From the NCBI RefSeq assembly GCF_001651035.1, contig NZ_LXRG01000173.1:186001-250000 (forward strand): 64,000 bases of DNA. The letters are read 5' to 3'. Shown here one piece after another: positions 17,692 to 25,616 of the stretch; within the stretch, counting starts at the first letter, position 1, and each line of letters begins with the position of its first letter. Source of the stretch: Halomonas sp. ALS9 (GTDB taxonomy: Bacteria; Pseudomonadota; Gammaproteobacteria; Pseudomonadales; Halomonadaceae). Below the pieces are notes generated by a model. The model searched no databases, was not told where the DNA came from, and saw only the letters and a list, made by a program, of their open reading frames with translations. The position numbers were made by a program, and so were the translations under genes.

Positions 17692-18906
17692 TTAGGGCAG
17701 CAGGTTTGCCCACACCACCGACTCAAAACGGCCGTTTGTGATGATAGTGGGCCACACCGCATCGCTGGCTTGGTGGTCGTTCGGCCCCAAGCTAACCGGC
17801 TCTTCTAGTCCAATATCAATCGAGCCCAAACCGAGTAAACCATCCACAATGGCGTCACGATCTGGATTAGCGCCGGCGGCTTTCACACCCTCCACAAAGA
17901 GCTTCGCGGCCAGATAACCTTCCAGTGAGATAAAGTCAGGCTCACTACCACTGGAATGGGCATCCAACGCCTCACGGTAGGCTTCTACGGCCGGTAAGTC
18001 GGCATCCAATGGGGGTACTACCTGAGTAATAATGACGCCTTCGGCCTGATCACCAAGCTCATCCATAAGCGCTTGGCTGCCCACAAAAGAGACGTTCAGA
18101 AATACCGCGTCGGGCAGGTCATTCTTCGCCTCACGAATAAAATCAGCAGCGGGGCCGTAAGTACCGACAATAATAATCGCCCGCGGCGTCACCGGCGCTT
18201 CCAGAATAGTCGCCAGCCCCTGGTGAACATTACGCGTACCGCGGGTAAAGCGACCGTGAGCCAGCGCCGCGATATTATCGACGCCATGGGCGGTTAGCGC
18301 TTTTGTGGCGCCATTATATCCCGCATCGCCAAAGCTATCGTTTTGGGTAAAGAAGGCTATTTCTTCGGGCAACACACCTGCTTCCAGCAGCCCATCCACC
18401 ATGGCAGCGGTTTCCTGTACATAGCTGGCTCGGTAGTTAATCACATAGCGGTCAGGCGGTGACTTGCGCAACACTCCCGCGCCAGTAAACGCGCCATAAA
18501 GCAGCGTTTTATATTCATTGTAGATTGGAATGGTAACGGTAGCTGTCGGAGTACCGACATTACCAATCGCCGCTAGAACTTCATCTTCTTGAATGATTTG
18601 CCGGGTATTAGTCGCGGCTTGCAGCGGATTATACTGATCGTCGCGGGTGATAAGGGCTAATGTTTCGCCATTTACCCCACCCGCCGCATTGACCTCGGCA
18701 AAGTAGGTCTCGATACCTTTTTGCATGCCCAACCCAAGCGGCGCAGCGCCACCGCTGGAAGGGGCAACAATACCAAAGGTCAGTTCTGCCTGCGCCAGCA
18801 GTGGCGTAAACAACCCAGCTAATAAAGCTATTTTTAATACAGATTTTTTTAATACAGACTTTTTTAATAAAGTTTTTCTTAACAACCAAGTTCCCAATCG
18901 TTGCAT
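17692..18906 (-). CDS. Branched-chain-amino-acid-type ABC substrate-binding protein (orphan)
   Basis: This 404-residue Peripla_BP_6 (LivJ/LivK-like) protein is exported by a signal peptide ending LLAQA-E. The mature part starts ELTFGIVAPSSGG and contains the typical AIGNVGTPTA and FTQNDSFGDAGY segments. No permease or ATPase genes are adjacent, so it may serve a remote transporter or act as a chemotaxis co-receptor with the chemoreceptor gene downstream. The N-terminal part of the signal peptide is lengthened by tandem repeats (KKSVL twice). The start at 18906 follows AGGAG by eight bases. Confidence 0.9.
   Translation of the reverse strand: MQRLGTWLLRKTLLKKSVLKKSVLKIALLAGLFTPLLAQAELTFGIVAPSSGGAAPLGLGMQKGIETYFAEVNAAGGVNGETLALITRDDQYNPLQAATNTRQIIQEDEVLAAIGNVGTPTATVTIPIYNEYKTLLYGAFTGAGVLRKSPPDRYVINYRASYVQETAAMVDGLLEAGVLPEEIAFFTQNDSFGDAGYNGATKALTAHGVDNIAALAHGRFTRGTRNVHQGLATILEAPVTPRAIIIVGTYGPAADFIREAKNDLPDAVFLNVSFVGSQALMDELGDQAEGVIITQVVPPLDADLPAVEAYREALDAHSSGSEPDFISLEGYLAAKLFVEGVKAAGANPDRDAIVDGLLGLGSIDIGLEEPVSLGPNDHQASDAVWPTIITNGRFESVVWANLLP
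18831..18890 (-). repeat. 15-bp repeat, four decaying units, inside the binding-protein signal peptide
   Basis: TTTTTAATACAGATT and variants recur with a strict 15-bp period (AATAC at 18836 and 18851, AATAA at 18866, AACAA at 18881). Being in frame they encode repeated five-residue blocks (LLRKT, LLKKS, VLKKS, VLKIA) and add positive charges to the n-region. Confidence 0.9.
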
Positions 18907-19158
18907 GGATCTGCTCCTTTCTGGCTAGATCACTTCCCCACGTAAATAGCATGGCAAAGGTGAGTAGTGTTCCCCCTCACACCTTCGCCACATTAACGAA
19001 CTTTTGTTTATTACTATCGGCAGGAGAATATACGACTAAAGATTAATTATCGTTAATTAAAAAGTAACAGTTATTGCCCAATTGTAACAATCCATCACCA
19101 GCTGGCAAAAAATACTGAATCATTTTAAAAATCATGCTGTTAAAAAATTAAGCGGTTA

Positions 19159-19773
19159 TTAAGCGGGCCGTTCAATGGCGAAACGATCGCTAATCCGAAG
19201 GTAATCACTGCCCGCTAAGCGCCCTACAGGTTTGAGCAAATCCATATCTACATGGCGACCATCCCAAAGCGAATCGTCGATATGGATAGAGACGACTTGA
19301 GCCAACACTAACGTGCCTGCCAAGGGCTGGTCGCCAAACCGGATCATATCGAACAGTTTGCAACCAAACGCCACGGGGGCATTGGCAATCCGCGGCACGC
19401 TAACGCCAGACATCACCGCTTTTTCAAGCTCGGCCAGGACGAACTCATCCTCTCCGGGCGGCAAGCTGGCACTGGTGGTATTCAGCGCTTCAATTAATGC
19501 TTCACTGCCCACATGCACCACGCATTCAGGCACTTCGTTTAAATTGCGCACCGTATCCTTAAGCTCTCCGCTGCCATTAAGCAGAGGGGAAAACGCCAAC
19601 ACCGGAGGATTCACGCTGGCTACATTGAAGAAAGAGAACGGCGCTAAATTTGCGTTGCCCTGCTTATCCTGGGTAGACACCCAAGCAATAGGCCGGGGGC
19701 AAACGGTGCCGGATAACAAGCGGTAAATCACGCCAGGGCTTAGCAACGACTCGTCTAATAGGTAATCACTCAT
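19159..19773 (-). CDS. Flavin reductase-like (FMN-binding split barrel) family protein
   Basis: This 204-residue cytosolic protein has the flavin-reductase-like fold: CPRPIAWVSTQDKQGNANLAPFSFFNVAS (residues 25-53) is the characteristic FMN-contact region. Such proteins reduce flavin with NAD(P)H or bind FMN as standalone oxidoreductases; the substrate is unknown. AAGGAG lies six bases before the ATG. It is divergent from the dehydrogenase gene at 19882. Confidence 0.88.
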   Translation of the reverse strand: MSDYLLDESLLSPGVIYRLLSGTVCPRPIAWVSTQDKQGNANLAPFSFFNVASVNPPVLAFSPLLNGSGELKDTVRNLNEVPECVVHVGSEALIEALNTTSASLPPGEDEFVLAELEKAVMSGVSVPRIANAPVAFGCKLFDMIRFGDQPLAGTLVLAQVVSIHIDDSLWDGRHVDMDLLKPVGRLAGSDYLRISDRFAIERPA

Positions 19774-19881
19774 GGATGGCTCCTTGATAACGGTTTTTCA
19801 GGTTAGTATCACTCTATAACAGCAAAGCCTACCACGCCGTGTTTTGCCATCATCGACGCGGCCAGCTTGAGGAGCCCTTTT

Positions 19882-20829
19882 ATGAAGATTGTCATTGCCG
19901 ATGATTACCAGGATTGTGTGCGCCATCTGGACGCCTTCAAACAGCTCGAAGGTTATGATGTGACGGTTTATCAAGACACCCTTACCGATCTAGACGCGTT
20001 GAGTACGCGTTTCCAGGAGGCCGAGGCGCTCGTACTTATTCGTGAACGCACGCCGATAACGGCAGCTCTACTTGAGCGTTTGCCTAACCTAAAAGTCATT
20101 AGCCAAACCGGTGGCGGCGCGGCGCATGTGGATATAGAGGCCTGCCGCCGTCATGGCATCACCGTAATGACGGGCACTGGCTCGCCCTACGCCGCGGCAG
20201 AGTTAACCTGGGGATTGGTGCTTGCGGCAATGCGCCATATACCTGCAGAAGTTGAGAACCTTAAAGCGGGCCGTTGGCAACGTACACTAGGCACGGGTCT
20301 CAAAGGCCGCACTCTAGGCATTTTTGGCTATGGAAAAATCGGCAGCTTGGTAGCGCGCTATGGTCAGGCATTTGAAATGAAAGTGTTGGTGTGGGGACGA
20401 GAAGGCACCCGCCAGCGCGCCGATGATGCCGGAATAGAGGTAGCCAAAAGCCAGGCTGATTTGTTCCAGCGTGCGGATGTGCTTAGCCTTCACCTGCGCC
20501 TAAACGACGACACTCGGGGTATTGTCAGCGCTGAGACCCTCTCCCAGATGAAGCCCACATCTCTGCTGGTGAACACCAGTCGTTCTCAATTAATCGCGCC
20601 AGGAGCACTTGAGCAGGCACTGAAAGCCGGGCGTCCCGGACAGGCTGCGGTCGACGTATTCGACGCAGAACCAGTGTTCGAAAACTCACTGCTGGAATTA
20701 CCCAACTTCCTCGCCACGCCTCACCTTGGCTATGTGGAAAAGGATAGCTATGAGCTCTATTTCGGTGATGCCTTTAGCAACCTCATCGCTTATTTGGATG
20801 GGCAACCCGTCAACAATCTAGCCAGTTAA
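19882..20829 (+). CDS. D-isomer-specific 2-hydroxyacid dehydrogenase family protein
   Basis: This 315-residue NAD(P)-dependent oxidoreductase has the substrate domain (residues 1-95 and the C-terminus) and Rossmann domain (GIFGYGKIGSLVA). Catalytic residues are visible as Arg in VNTSRSQLI, Glu in DVFDAEPV and His in ATPHLGYV. The natural substrate cannot be assigned; phosphoglycerate-like or short 2-keto acids are possible. I use ATG 19882, seven bases after GAGGAG, rather than an in-frame TTG five codons upstream that overlaps the RBS. Confidence 0.93.
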   Translation: MKIVIADDYQDCVRHLDAFKQLEGYDVTVYQDTLTDLDALSTRFQEAEALVLIRERTPITAALLERLPNLKVISQTGGGAAHVDIEACRRHGITVMTGTGSPYAAAELTWGLVLAAMRHIPAEVENLKAGRWQRTLGTGLKGRTLGIFGYGKIGSLVARYGQAFEMKVLVWGREGTRQRADDAGIEVAKSQADLFQRADVLSLHLRLNDDTRGIVSAETLSQMKPTSLLVNTSRSQLIAPGALEQALKAGRPGQAAVDVFDAEPVFENSLLELPNFLATPHLGYVEKDSYELYFGDAFSNLIAYLDGQPVNNLAS

Positions 20830-20898
20830 CCCTACGACCACCGCCGCTATGCCAATTGTGCTAGCCTATTAGGCTAACAAGTAACACAGAGGCCATTA

Positions 20899-21315
20899 AT
20901 GCTCACCATTTCCAGTAACGTTACCCTAGCTGATTGGGAGATCGATATTAGCCAGATTCGCGCCCAAGGCGCGGGTGGCCAGAACGTCAACAAAGTCGCC
21001 TCAGCGGTACACCTGCGCTTTGATATACTTAGCTCCACGCTACCACCGCTGTACAAAGAGCGCTTAATGGCGCTGTCCGATCAGCGCATCAGCAAAGAAG
21101 GTGTGGTGATCATTAAGGCCCAGAGCCACCGCAAGCTTGAGCTGAATAAAGAGGATGCGCTGGCGCGTTTAAAAGAGCTGATACAGAGTGCCACCAAACA
21201 GCAAAAAGTACGCCGTGCCACCAAGCCCACCAAAGGCTCACAGCGCCGTCGCGTTGATCACAAAACCCGTAAGGGTAAAATTAAATCGCTGCGCGGTAAG
21301 GTATCGGCATCTTAA
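20899..21315 (+). CDS. arfB: Alternative ribosome-rescue factor ArfB (peptidyl-tRNA hydrolase YaeJ)
   Basis: ArfB enters stalled non-stop ribosomes and hydrolyses the peptidyl-tRNA. The 138-residue protein has the catalytic GGQ at residues 26-28 (RAQGAGGQNVNK) in a small release-factor-like domain, followed by a basic C-terminal tail (KVRRATKPTKGSQRRR) that binds the mRNA channel. Length matches E. coli YaeJ (140). The stop overlaps the next start by one base (TAATG). Confidence 0.97.
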   Translation: MLTISSNVTLADWEIDISQIRAQGAGGQNVNKVASAVHLRFDILSSTLPPLYKERLMALSDQRISKEGVVIIKAQSHRKLELNKEDALARLKELIQSATKQQKVRRATKPTKGSQRRRVDHKTRKGKIKSLRGKVSAS

Positions 21316-21515
21316 TGACTAAACGTTCCACACCCCCCACCCAACGCCCTCTTTCGCCCTGCGTGCAAATCTGCCAGATTGAGCCAACAGCATCGGTTTG
21401 CGAAGGCTGTGGCCGAACGTTGGATGAAATTGCGGGCTGGGGCAGCATGACCGAGGCCGAAAAAGCCCCGGTATGGGAACGCCTGGAAAGTGAAGGCTAT
21501 GTTTCTACCTGCTAA
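21315..21515 (+). CDS. DUF1289 family small four-cysteine protein
   Basis: This 66-residue protein has conserved cysteines Cys16, Cys20, Cys29 and Cys32 (SPCVQICQI and VCEGCGRT), likely a metal site, and the family motif EIAGWGSMTEAEK. Function unknown. It overlaps arfB by one base and is probably translationally coupled to it. Confidence 0.9.
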   Translation: MTKRSTPPTQRPLSPCVQICQIEPTASVCEGCGRTLDEIAGWGSMTEAEKAPVWERLESEGYVSTC

Positions 21516-21570
21516 GTCTTAATGGTCAGGTCTTTAACGGTCATGTCTTAATGACTAGGTCTTTAATCAC
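21516..21570 (+). repeat. Four-unit degenerate 14-15-bp repeat between convergent genes
   Basis: Units GTCTTAATGGTCAG, GTCTTTAACGGTCAT, GTCTTAATGACTAG and GTCTTTAATCAC fill the space between the DUF1289 stop and the stop of the minus-strand gene at 21567. The first and third, and the second and fourth, resemble each other most, so a unit of about 29 bp may have doubled. No terminator hairpin is visible here. Confidence 0.85.
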
Positions 21571-22619
21571 AGGGCTTCGGGCTGATGTCGATCGCGCAAT
21601 ATATGGTGTAACTCACCGCAGGCCACCATCGGATCATCACAGTTGATAACGATATCCGAGTGGGCCAGCACATAGCTGCGGCCGGTAATGGTGTTCTCCA
21701 CTACCTGATAAGCGCCCTCCTGGTGGGTGCCGATGAAGGTGCCGATAAAACCTGTCTCCCGCAGCGAAACTGTCTCTAACTTATCCCCCAGTTTTAGCCG
21801 TCCTTCGTAGTTCATCAACGCCAAGCGTGCCGAGGTACCGGTGCCCGTAGTACTGCGGCAAATAACGCCAGGATGAACGTAGGTCGTTGACCGTGAGCGT
21901 ATGTAACCTTCGCCAACCTGCTCTTCAGGGCCCATAAAGTGCAAAAACGGCAGCGGCCCTACATCGCCCAGGGTGTAGTGGGAAAAGCCCCGCTGCGCTT
22001 TTATTGCTTCGACAATTTTGTAAGCACACTCTGAGAGAGCACGCTCTTCATCACGGGAAAGCCTAAAGCCCAGCTCAGTGGCGTCAACTAAGGCGTAAAA
22101 ACCGCCGCTATAGGCAATTGAGTAGGTGACGTCGCCAATCCCCGGTACTTGAATCGTATCGCGATAGGTATCGATATAGCTGGGCAGGCCGCCACAGGTA
22201 ACTGATTCCACCACCCCGTTATGCACCTTGGCCTCGATTTGCACTAGCCCCGCTGGCGCTTCCAGCTTAAAGCGCTGAATGCCCTCCTGCTTGGGTACAA
22301 TACCGCTCTCCAGCACCGCTGTGGCGGTACACAGCGTATTGGAGCCGGAGTAAATGGGGTAGCCCATTACTTCCATAATGATGTAACCCGCCACCGCCTC
22401 AGGATGGGTTGCTGGCACTAGTAAGTCGACCGACATTTCCGGAATGCCGTAGGGCTCTTCAAGCAGCAGGCGGCGCAAACCATCGGCGTCATCGCGTAGG
22501 TACTCCATCTGCTCGCGCACAGTGGCGCCAGGCAGACTATCAATCCCCCCCGTGACGATACGGCTAACATCGCCCCCGGCATGGGTATCCATTAGCTGGA
22601 TGGTATGAAGCTTATGCAC
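21567..22619 (-). CDS. Proline racemase family protein, probable trans-3-hydroxy-L-proline dehydratase-like
   Basis: This 350-residue cytosolic enzyme belongs to the proline racemase/hydroxyproline epimerase superfamily (DTHAGGDVSRIVTGG near the start). The first catalytic Cys is present (Cys97 in SGSNTLCTATAV) but the second is replaced by Thr258 (RSTTGTGTSARLA). A Cys/Thr pair is what trans-3-hydroxyproline dehydratases have, whereas racemases and epimerases have Cys/Cys. Substrate assignment is inference. The start is GTG 22619, overlapping the stop of the upstream gene by one base, so the two are coupled. Confidence 0.88.
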   Translation of the reverse strand: MHKLHTIQLMDTHAGGDVSRIVTGGIDSLPGATVREQMEYLRDDADGLRRLLLEEPYGIPEMSVDLLVPATHPEAVAGYIIMEVMGYPIYSGSNTLCTATAVLESGIVPKQEGIQRFKLEAPAGLVQIEAKVHNGVVESVTCGGLPSYIDTYRDTIQVPGIGDVTYSIAYSGGFYALVDATELGFRLSRDEERALSECAYKIVEAIKAQRGFSHYTLGDVGPLPFLHFMGPEEQVGEGYIRSRSTTYVHPGVICRSTTGTGTSARLALMNYEGRLKLGDKLETVSLRETGFIGTFIGTHQEGAYQVVENTITGRSYVLAHSDIVINCDDPMVACGELHHILRDRHQPEAL

Positions 22620-23809
22620 TAGCGGCGCTCCTGGGCAGCAGAAGAGGGATTCTCAAGGGCAAACGGCGCACCGTGAGTAGCCCACTGGGCATCGGGAACA
22701 AGCACAATTTTGCCCAGGTAGTTGCTGCCCCGGTTTACAAAATAGCGCTCGGCGTCATGCAGATCAGACAGCTTAAAAGCAGCGTGGAGCACCGGCTTTA
22801 ATTCACCGCTGCGGATCCATGCCACCAACTGTTCGGCCTCTTCACGGGTACCGTGGGAAACGCCAAATATTTGCACTTGATACAGATACACACGGGTCCA
22901 CATCATTTCGCTAAGATTGCCACCGCTGGCACCAGCAATGGAGAGGCGCGGGTAGCTCTTACGCCCCTGCATATCGACAATCATGGTATCGATAAACAGG
23001 TTGGTCATCTCACCGCCGACCAAGTCCATCACGACATCAATCGGCTTGCCGCCAGTCGTTTCCAGCACCCGTTCAACAAACGTCGGCAGGTCGCCACGGT
23101 CAATCACCGCTTCTGCGCCGAGTGCTTTGAGCGCCTCTGTTTTGTCTAGCTGGCTGACCGCATACGGGATAGCCCCCACAATGCGGCACAGCTGAATCAG
23201 CGCGGTGCCCACGCCGCCGCTGGCACCGCTGACCAACACACGCTCGCCAGTGCTCACCTTGGCGGCAGTCATCATATGGTAAGCGGTTTGATAAGAGCAC
23301 ATGCCCATTGCGGCCAGTTCGGCATCGTGGAGCTCTGTGTTGGGCACATGATAAAACTGATCAGCAGGTACGGCGATGTATTCAGCAAAGCCACCGTCGG
23401 CCCCGTGTCCGTAGTAATCCGGGGTTAGATTAATATCGCGGCGCTCGTCGGCGTAGATATTAAAATCCAGCAGCCCGCGCTGACCAATGCGCTCAACATC
23501 AACGCCCTCGCCGACCGCTACTATGCGTCCCGCCACGTCGGCGCCTTGAATCCGCGGGAAGGTTAAGGTTGGCGTTCCCCCCATAGCGAAGGAAGTCACA
23601 TCGCCCTTGTCCTTGGTGGGATAAAGCCCTTCACGGGCTTTGCGGTCAGTGTTGTTCTTCGCCGTCGCCGTCACCTGCACCAGTACTTCGCCCGCCTTGG
23701 GCTGCGGCGTGGCGACATCCTGATGGTATTCCAACTTCTCGATACCACCATGCCCGGTTAATAGCATAGCGGCCATAGTAGTCGGCACAGTCTGTGAAGT
23801 TTCGGCCAT
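22619..23809 (-). CDS. Zinc-binding-type medium-chain dehydrogenase/quinone oxidoreductase
   Basis: This 396-residue MDR-superfamily oxidoreductase has a GroES-like N-terminal part (residues 20-150), a Rossmann motif ASGGVGTALIQ and a C-terminal substrate domain. It lacks an obvious structural-zinc Cys cluster, so it looks more like the quinone-oxidoreductase branch. It ends with TAGTG overlapping the GTG of the proline-racemase-family gene, so the two form an operon; it could reduce the imine or keto product of that enzyme, but this is only inferred from position. AGGAG lies seven bases before the ATG. Confidence 0.88.
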   Translation of the reverse strand: MAETSQTVPTTMAAMLLTGHGGIEKLEYHQDVATPQPKAGEVLVQVTATAKNNTDRKAREGLYPTKDKGDVTSFAMGGTPTLTFPRIQGADVAGRIVAVGEGVDVERIGQRGLLDFNIYADERRDINLTPDYYGHGADGGFAEYIAVPADQFYHVPNTELHDAELAAMGMCSYQTAYHMMTAAKVSTGERVLVSGASGGVGTALIQLCRIVGAIPYAVSQLDKTEALKALGAEAVIDRGDLPTFVERVLETTGGKPIDVVMDLVGGEMTNLFIDTMIVDMQGRKSYPRLSIAGASGGNLSEMMWTRVYLYQVQIFGVSHGTREEAEQLVAWIRSGELKPVLHAAFKLSDLHDAERYFVNRGSNYLGKIVLVPDAQWATHGAPFALENPSSAAQERR

Positions 23810-23853
23810 GGGCTGGCTCCTAGATTGATAAAGACAGGCTTATCAAATACAGA

Positions 23854-24432
23854 TTAGCTAAAGACGGGAACGCCAATCAGCGCTGTATGTAGATAAAAGG
23901 CAAACACAACATACGCTATCAAGCCCACTAGCACGGTGGCAATCGTTGCCATTTTAGAGGTGCTAACCGGCGCAGACGGTGTAAGACGGTTGCGCTTTTT
24001 AGCGGTTTTAAACGCCAGGATAGCCCAGATAAGAAAGGCAGCAAAAAAGATAATATCACCCAAGCGCCCGTTGGCCAGCAGGTGAGCAAACGCCCAGATT
24101 TTTACCGCCAGCATCATCGGATGGCCAAGTTTGGCTTTAATGGCGTTGCCCGGTACATACGTCGCCGCCAGCATGATAAAAGCAGGTACCATCAGTAGCG
24201 CCACCGCATGACGCATGCCCATGGGCGGATACCAGATATAGATGGGGTCGAGGCGCATCTGTCCAAAACCGTAAATAGCAATGGCCAGGCCAACGATGGA
24301 TACGGCTGAATAGGCGACTTTCCAAGTGGTTTCGCCGCGTTGAGCAATCTGCCGCTGACGCCAGTCTTCAGCAAAAATACGTACAGAGTGGCTGCCTAAA
24401 AAAATCAGCAGCCCGATAATCATAATGGTCAT
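23854..24432 (-). CDS. NnrU family membrane protein
   Basis: This 192-residue inner-membrane protein has about five or six hydrophobic segments and the family signature around RHAVALLMVPAFIMLAATYV and GHPMMLAVKIWAFAHLLANG. NnrU was named in denitrifiers and is related to isoprenoid/methyl-modifying membrane proteins, but no nitrogen-oxide genes are nearby, so the name is family-level only. GGGAG precedes the ATG. It follows the MDR gene by 44 bases on the opposite order of transcription (it is upstream), possibly the first gene of that operon. Confidence 0.85.
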   Translation of the reverse strand: MTIMIIGLLIFLGSHSVRIFAEDWRQRQIAQRGETTWKVAYSAVSIVGLAIAIYGFGQMRLDPIYIWYPPMGMRHAVALLMVPAFIMLAATYVPGNAIKAKLGHPMMLAVKIWAFAHLLANGRLGDIIFFAAFLIWAILAFKTAKKRNRLTPSAPVSTSKMATIATVLVGLIAYVVFAFYLHTALIGVPVFS

Positions 24433-24572
24433 GGAACAACTCCCAGTTAAAACGCTAGTCTAGGCTTTATGCCTTATAGTTTTGGTCGCTGCAGAGGATG
24501 CCACACTCAACCGCTGACCACCTACGTATACGTCAACTTTTCGTTTCCTGATAAGTCGTTCTATAGCAAGGC

Positions 24573-24624
24573 TAAAACCAGTCTTTAAAACCAGTCCTTA
24601 AAACCAGTCCTTAAAACCAGTGCT
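24573..24624 (-). repeat. Four-copy 13-bp tandem repeat spanning the corA stop codon
   Basis: TAAAACCAGTCCT and near-identical copies occur at 24573, 24586, 24599 and 24612. On the minus strand the unit contains TGG-TTT-TAA, the last two codons and stop of corA, so the gene's terminal codons and stop are repeated three more times downstream. Confidence 0.95.
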
Positions 24625-25579
24625 TGCGCTTAAACAACCAAACCATGACACCCGCGATACCCAGCATTGCGCCCCATACAAAAAAGTAGCCGTACTGATA
24701 GCGCAGTTCGGGCATATTTTCGAAGTTCATGCCATAAATGCCGGCGATAAACGTAAGAGGCACAAAGATCGCAGTAATGACCGTGAGCACCCGCATGGTG
24801 ATATTTAACTGGTGGGAAGAAATAGAGATATAGCCATCGACCAAGTCACCGCAAATGTCGTAGTACATTTGGGTCAAGGTGTAGAGTCGCTCGAAACGAT
24901 CCGCTACATCGTTGATCGCGTGCAGGGTTTCACTCTCTTCCCGCGGTAAGTGATCATAGTCGTAGGCAGTGAGTTCCTGGGTTATCCCCTGGTGGTAGCT
25001 AAAGATGCGGCGCATTTTAACCAACCGGGAACGGTAAGTAATGATCTTGCGCATTACCACATCATTACCATTTTCCAGCAGTTCGTCTTCAAGATCGCTT
25101 AACGCCGTTTCAAATTCGAGCAAACTGTCAATGTAAAAGCCTGCTGAAATATACATTACCCGCAGCGCGACATGCTCAGGCGAGTGGGCCAGTAGCGCTT
25201 TACCCTGCTCATTGAAAAGGTTCTCAATAGAGAGCGCCTGGCCGGGGTGGAGGGTGACCAAAAAACGCTCACCCACAAAAAAGCAAACCTGCTGAGGCAG
25301 GTAGTTCAGTTCGGCATCGAAGGAGGAGATACCGCGATAAATAATTAGCGTGTGATTGTCAAACTCTTCAATTTTTGGTGGATGGCGCTCTTTGTGGGCA
25401 TCTTGAATCGCCATCGGATGAAACTCGAAGGCCTCTAAAATAGCGCGTTCACTCTCTTGGGTTTCACCTTGCATATCGATCCAGATATGGCTACCTGGCG
25501 TGGATTGCCACACTGCCATTAAGCGTTCATCGCCCTCGCGGGTCTCGCCTTCAGGCGTGGTCAGAATAGTTCGTATCAT
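24611..25579 (-). CDS. corA: CorA-family magnesium/cobalt transporter
   Basis: This 322-residue channel-like divalent-cation transporter has a large N-terminal cytoplasmic domain and two C-terminal membrane segments (about 262-282 and 297-316). The selectivity motif YGMNFENMPEL follows the first. The short cytoplasmic tail KRKHWF ends inside a tandem repeat. AGGA lies before the ATG. The subclass resembles the CmaX/ZntB-containing branch as well as CorA, so the exact ion is not certain. Confidence 0.92.
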   Translation of the reverse strand: MIRTILTTPEGETREGDERLMAVWQSTPGSHIWIDMQGETQESERAILEAFEFHPMAIQDAHKERHPPKIEEFDNHTLIIYRGISSFDAELNYLPQQVCFFVGERFLVTLHPGQALSIENLFNEQGKALLAHSPEHVALRVMYISAGFYIDSLLEFETALSDLEDELLENGNDVVMRKIITYRSRLVKMRRIFSYHQGITQELTAYDYDHLPREESETLHAINDVADRFERLYTLTQMYYDICGDLVDGYISISSHQLNITMRVLTVITAIFVPLTFIAGIYGMNFENMPELRYQYGYFFVWGAMLGIAGVMVWLFKRKHWF

Positions 25580-25616
25580 GATCGTCCTAATTGTCGTCCT
25601 TGATTATTTGCCGGCC

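Noticed and set aside
24522-24536. TACGTATACGTCAA as a second LiuR-like site near NnrU
   Set aside because: Only the right arm matches the palindrome at 31917; the left arm differs and it is not upstream of a catabolic gene.
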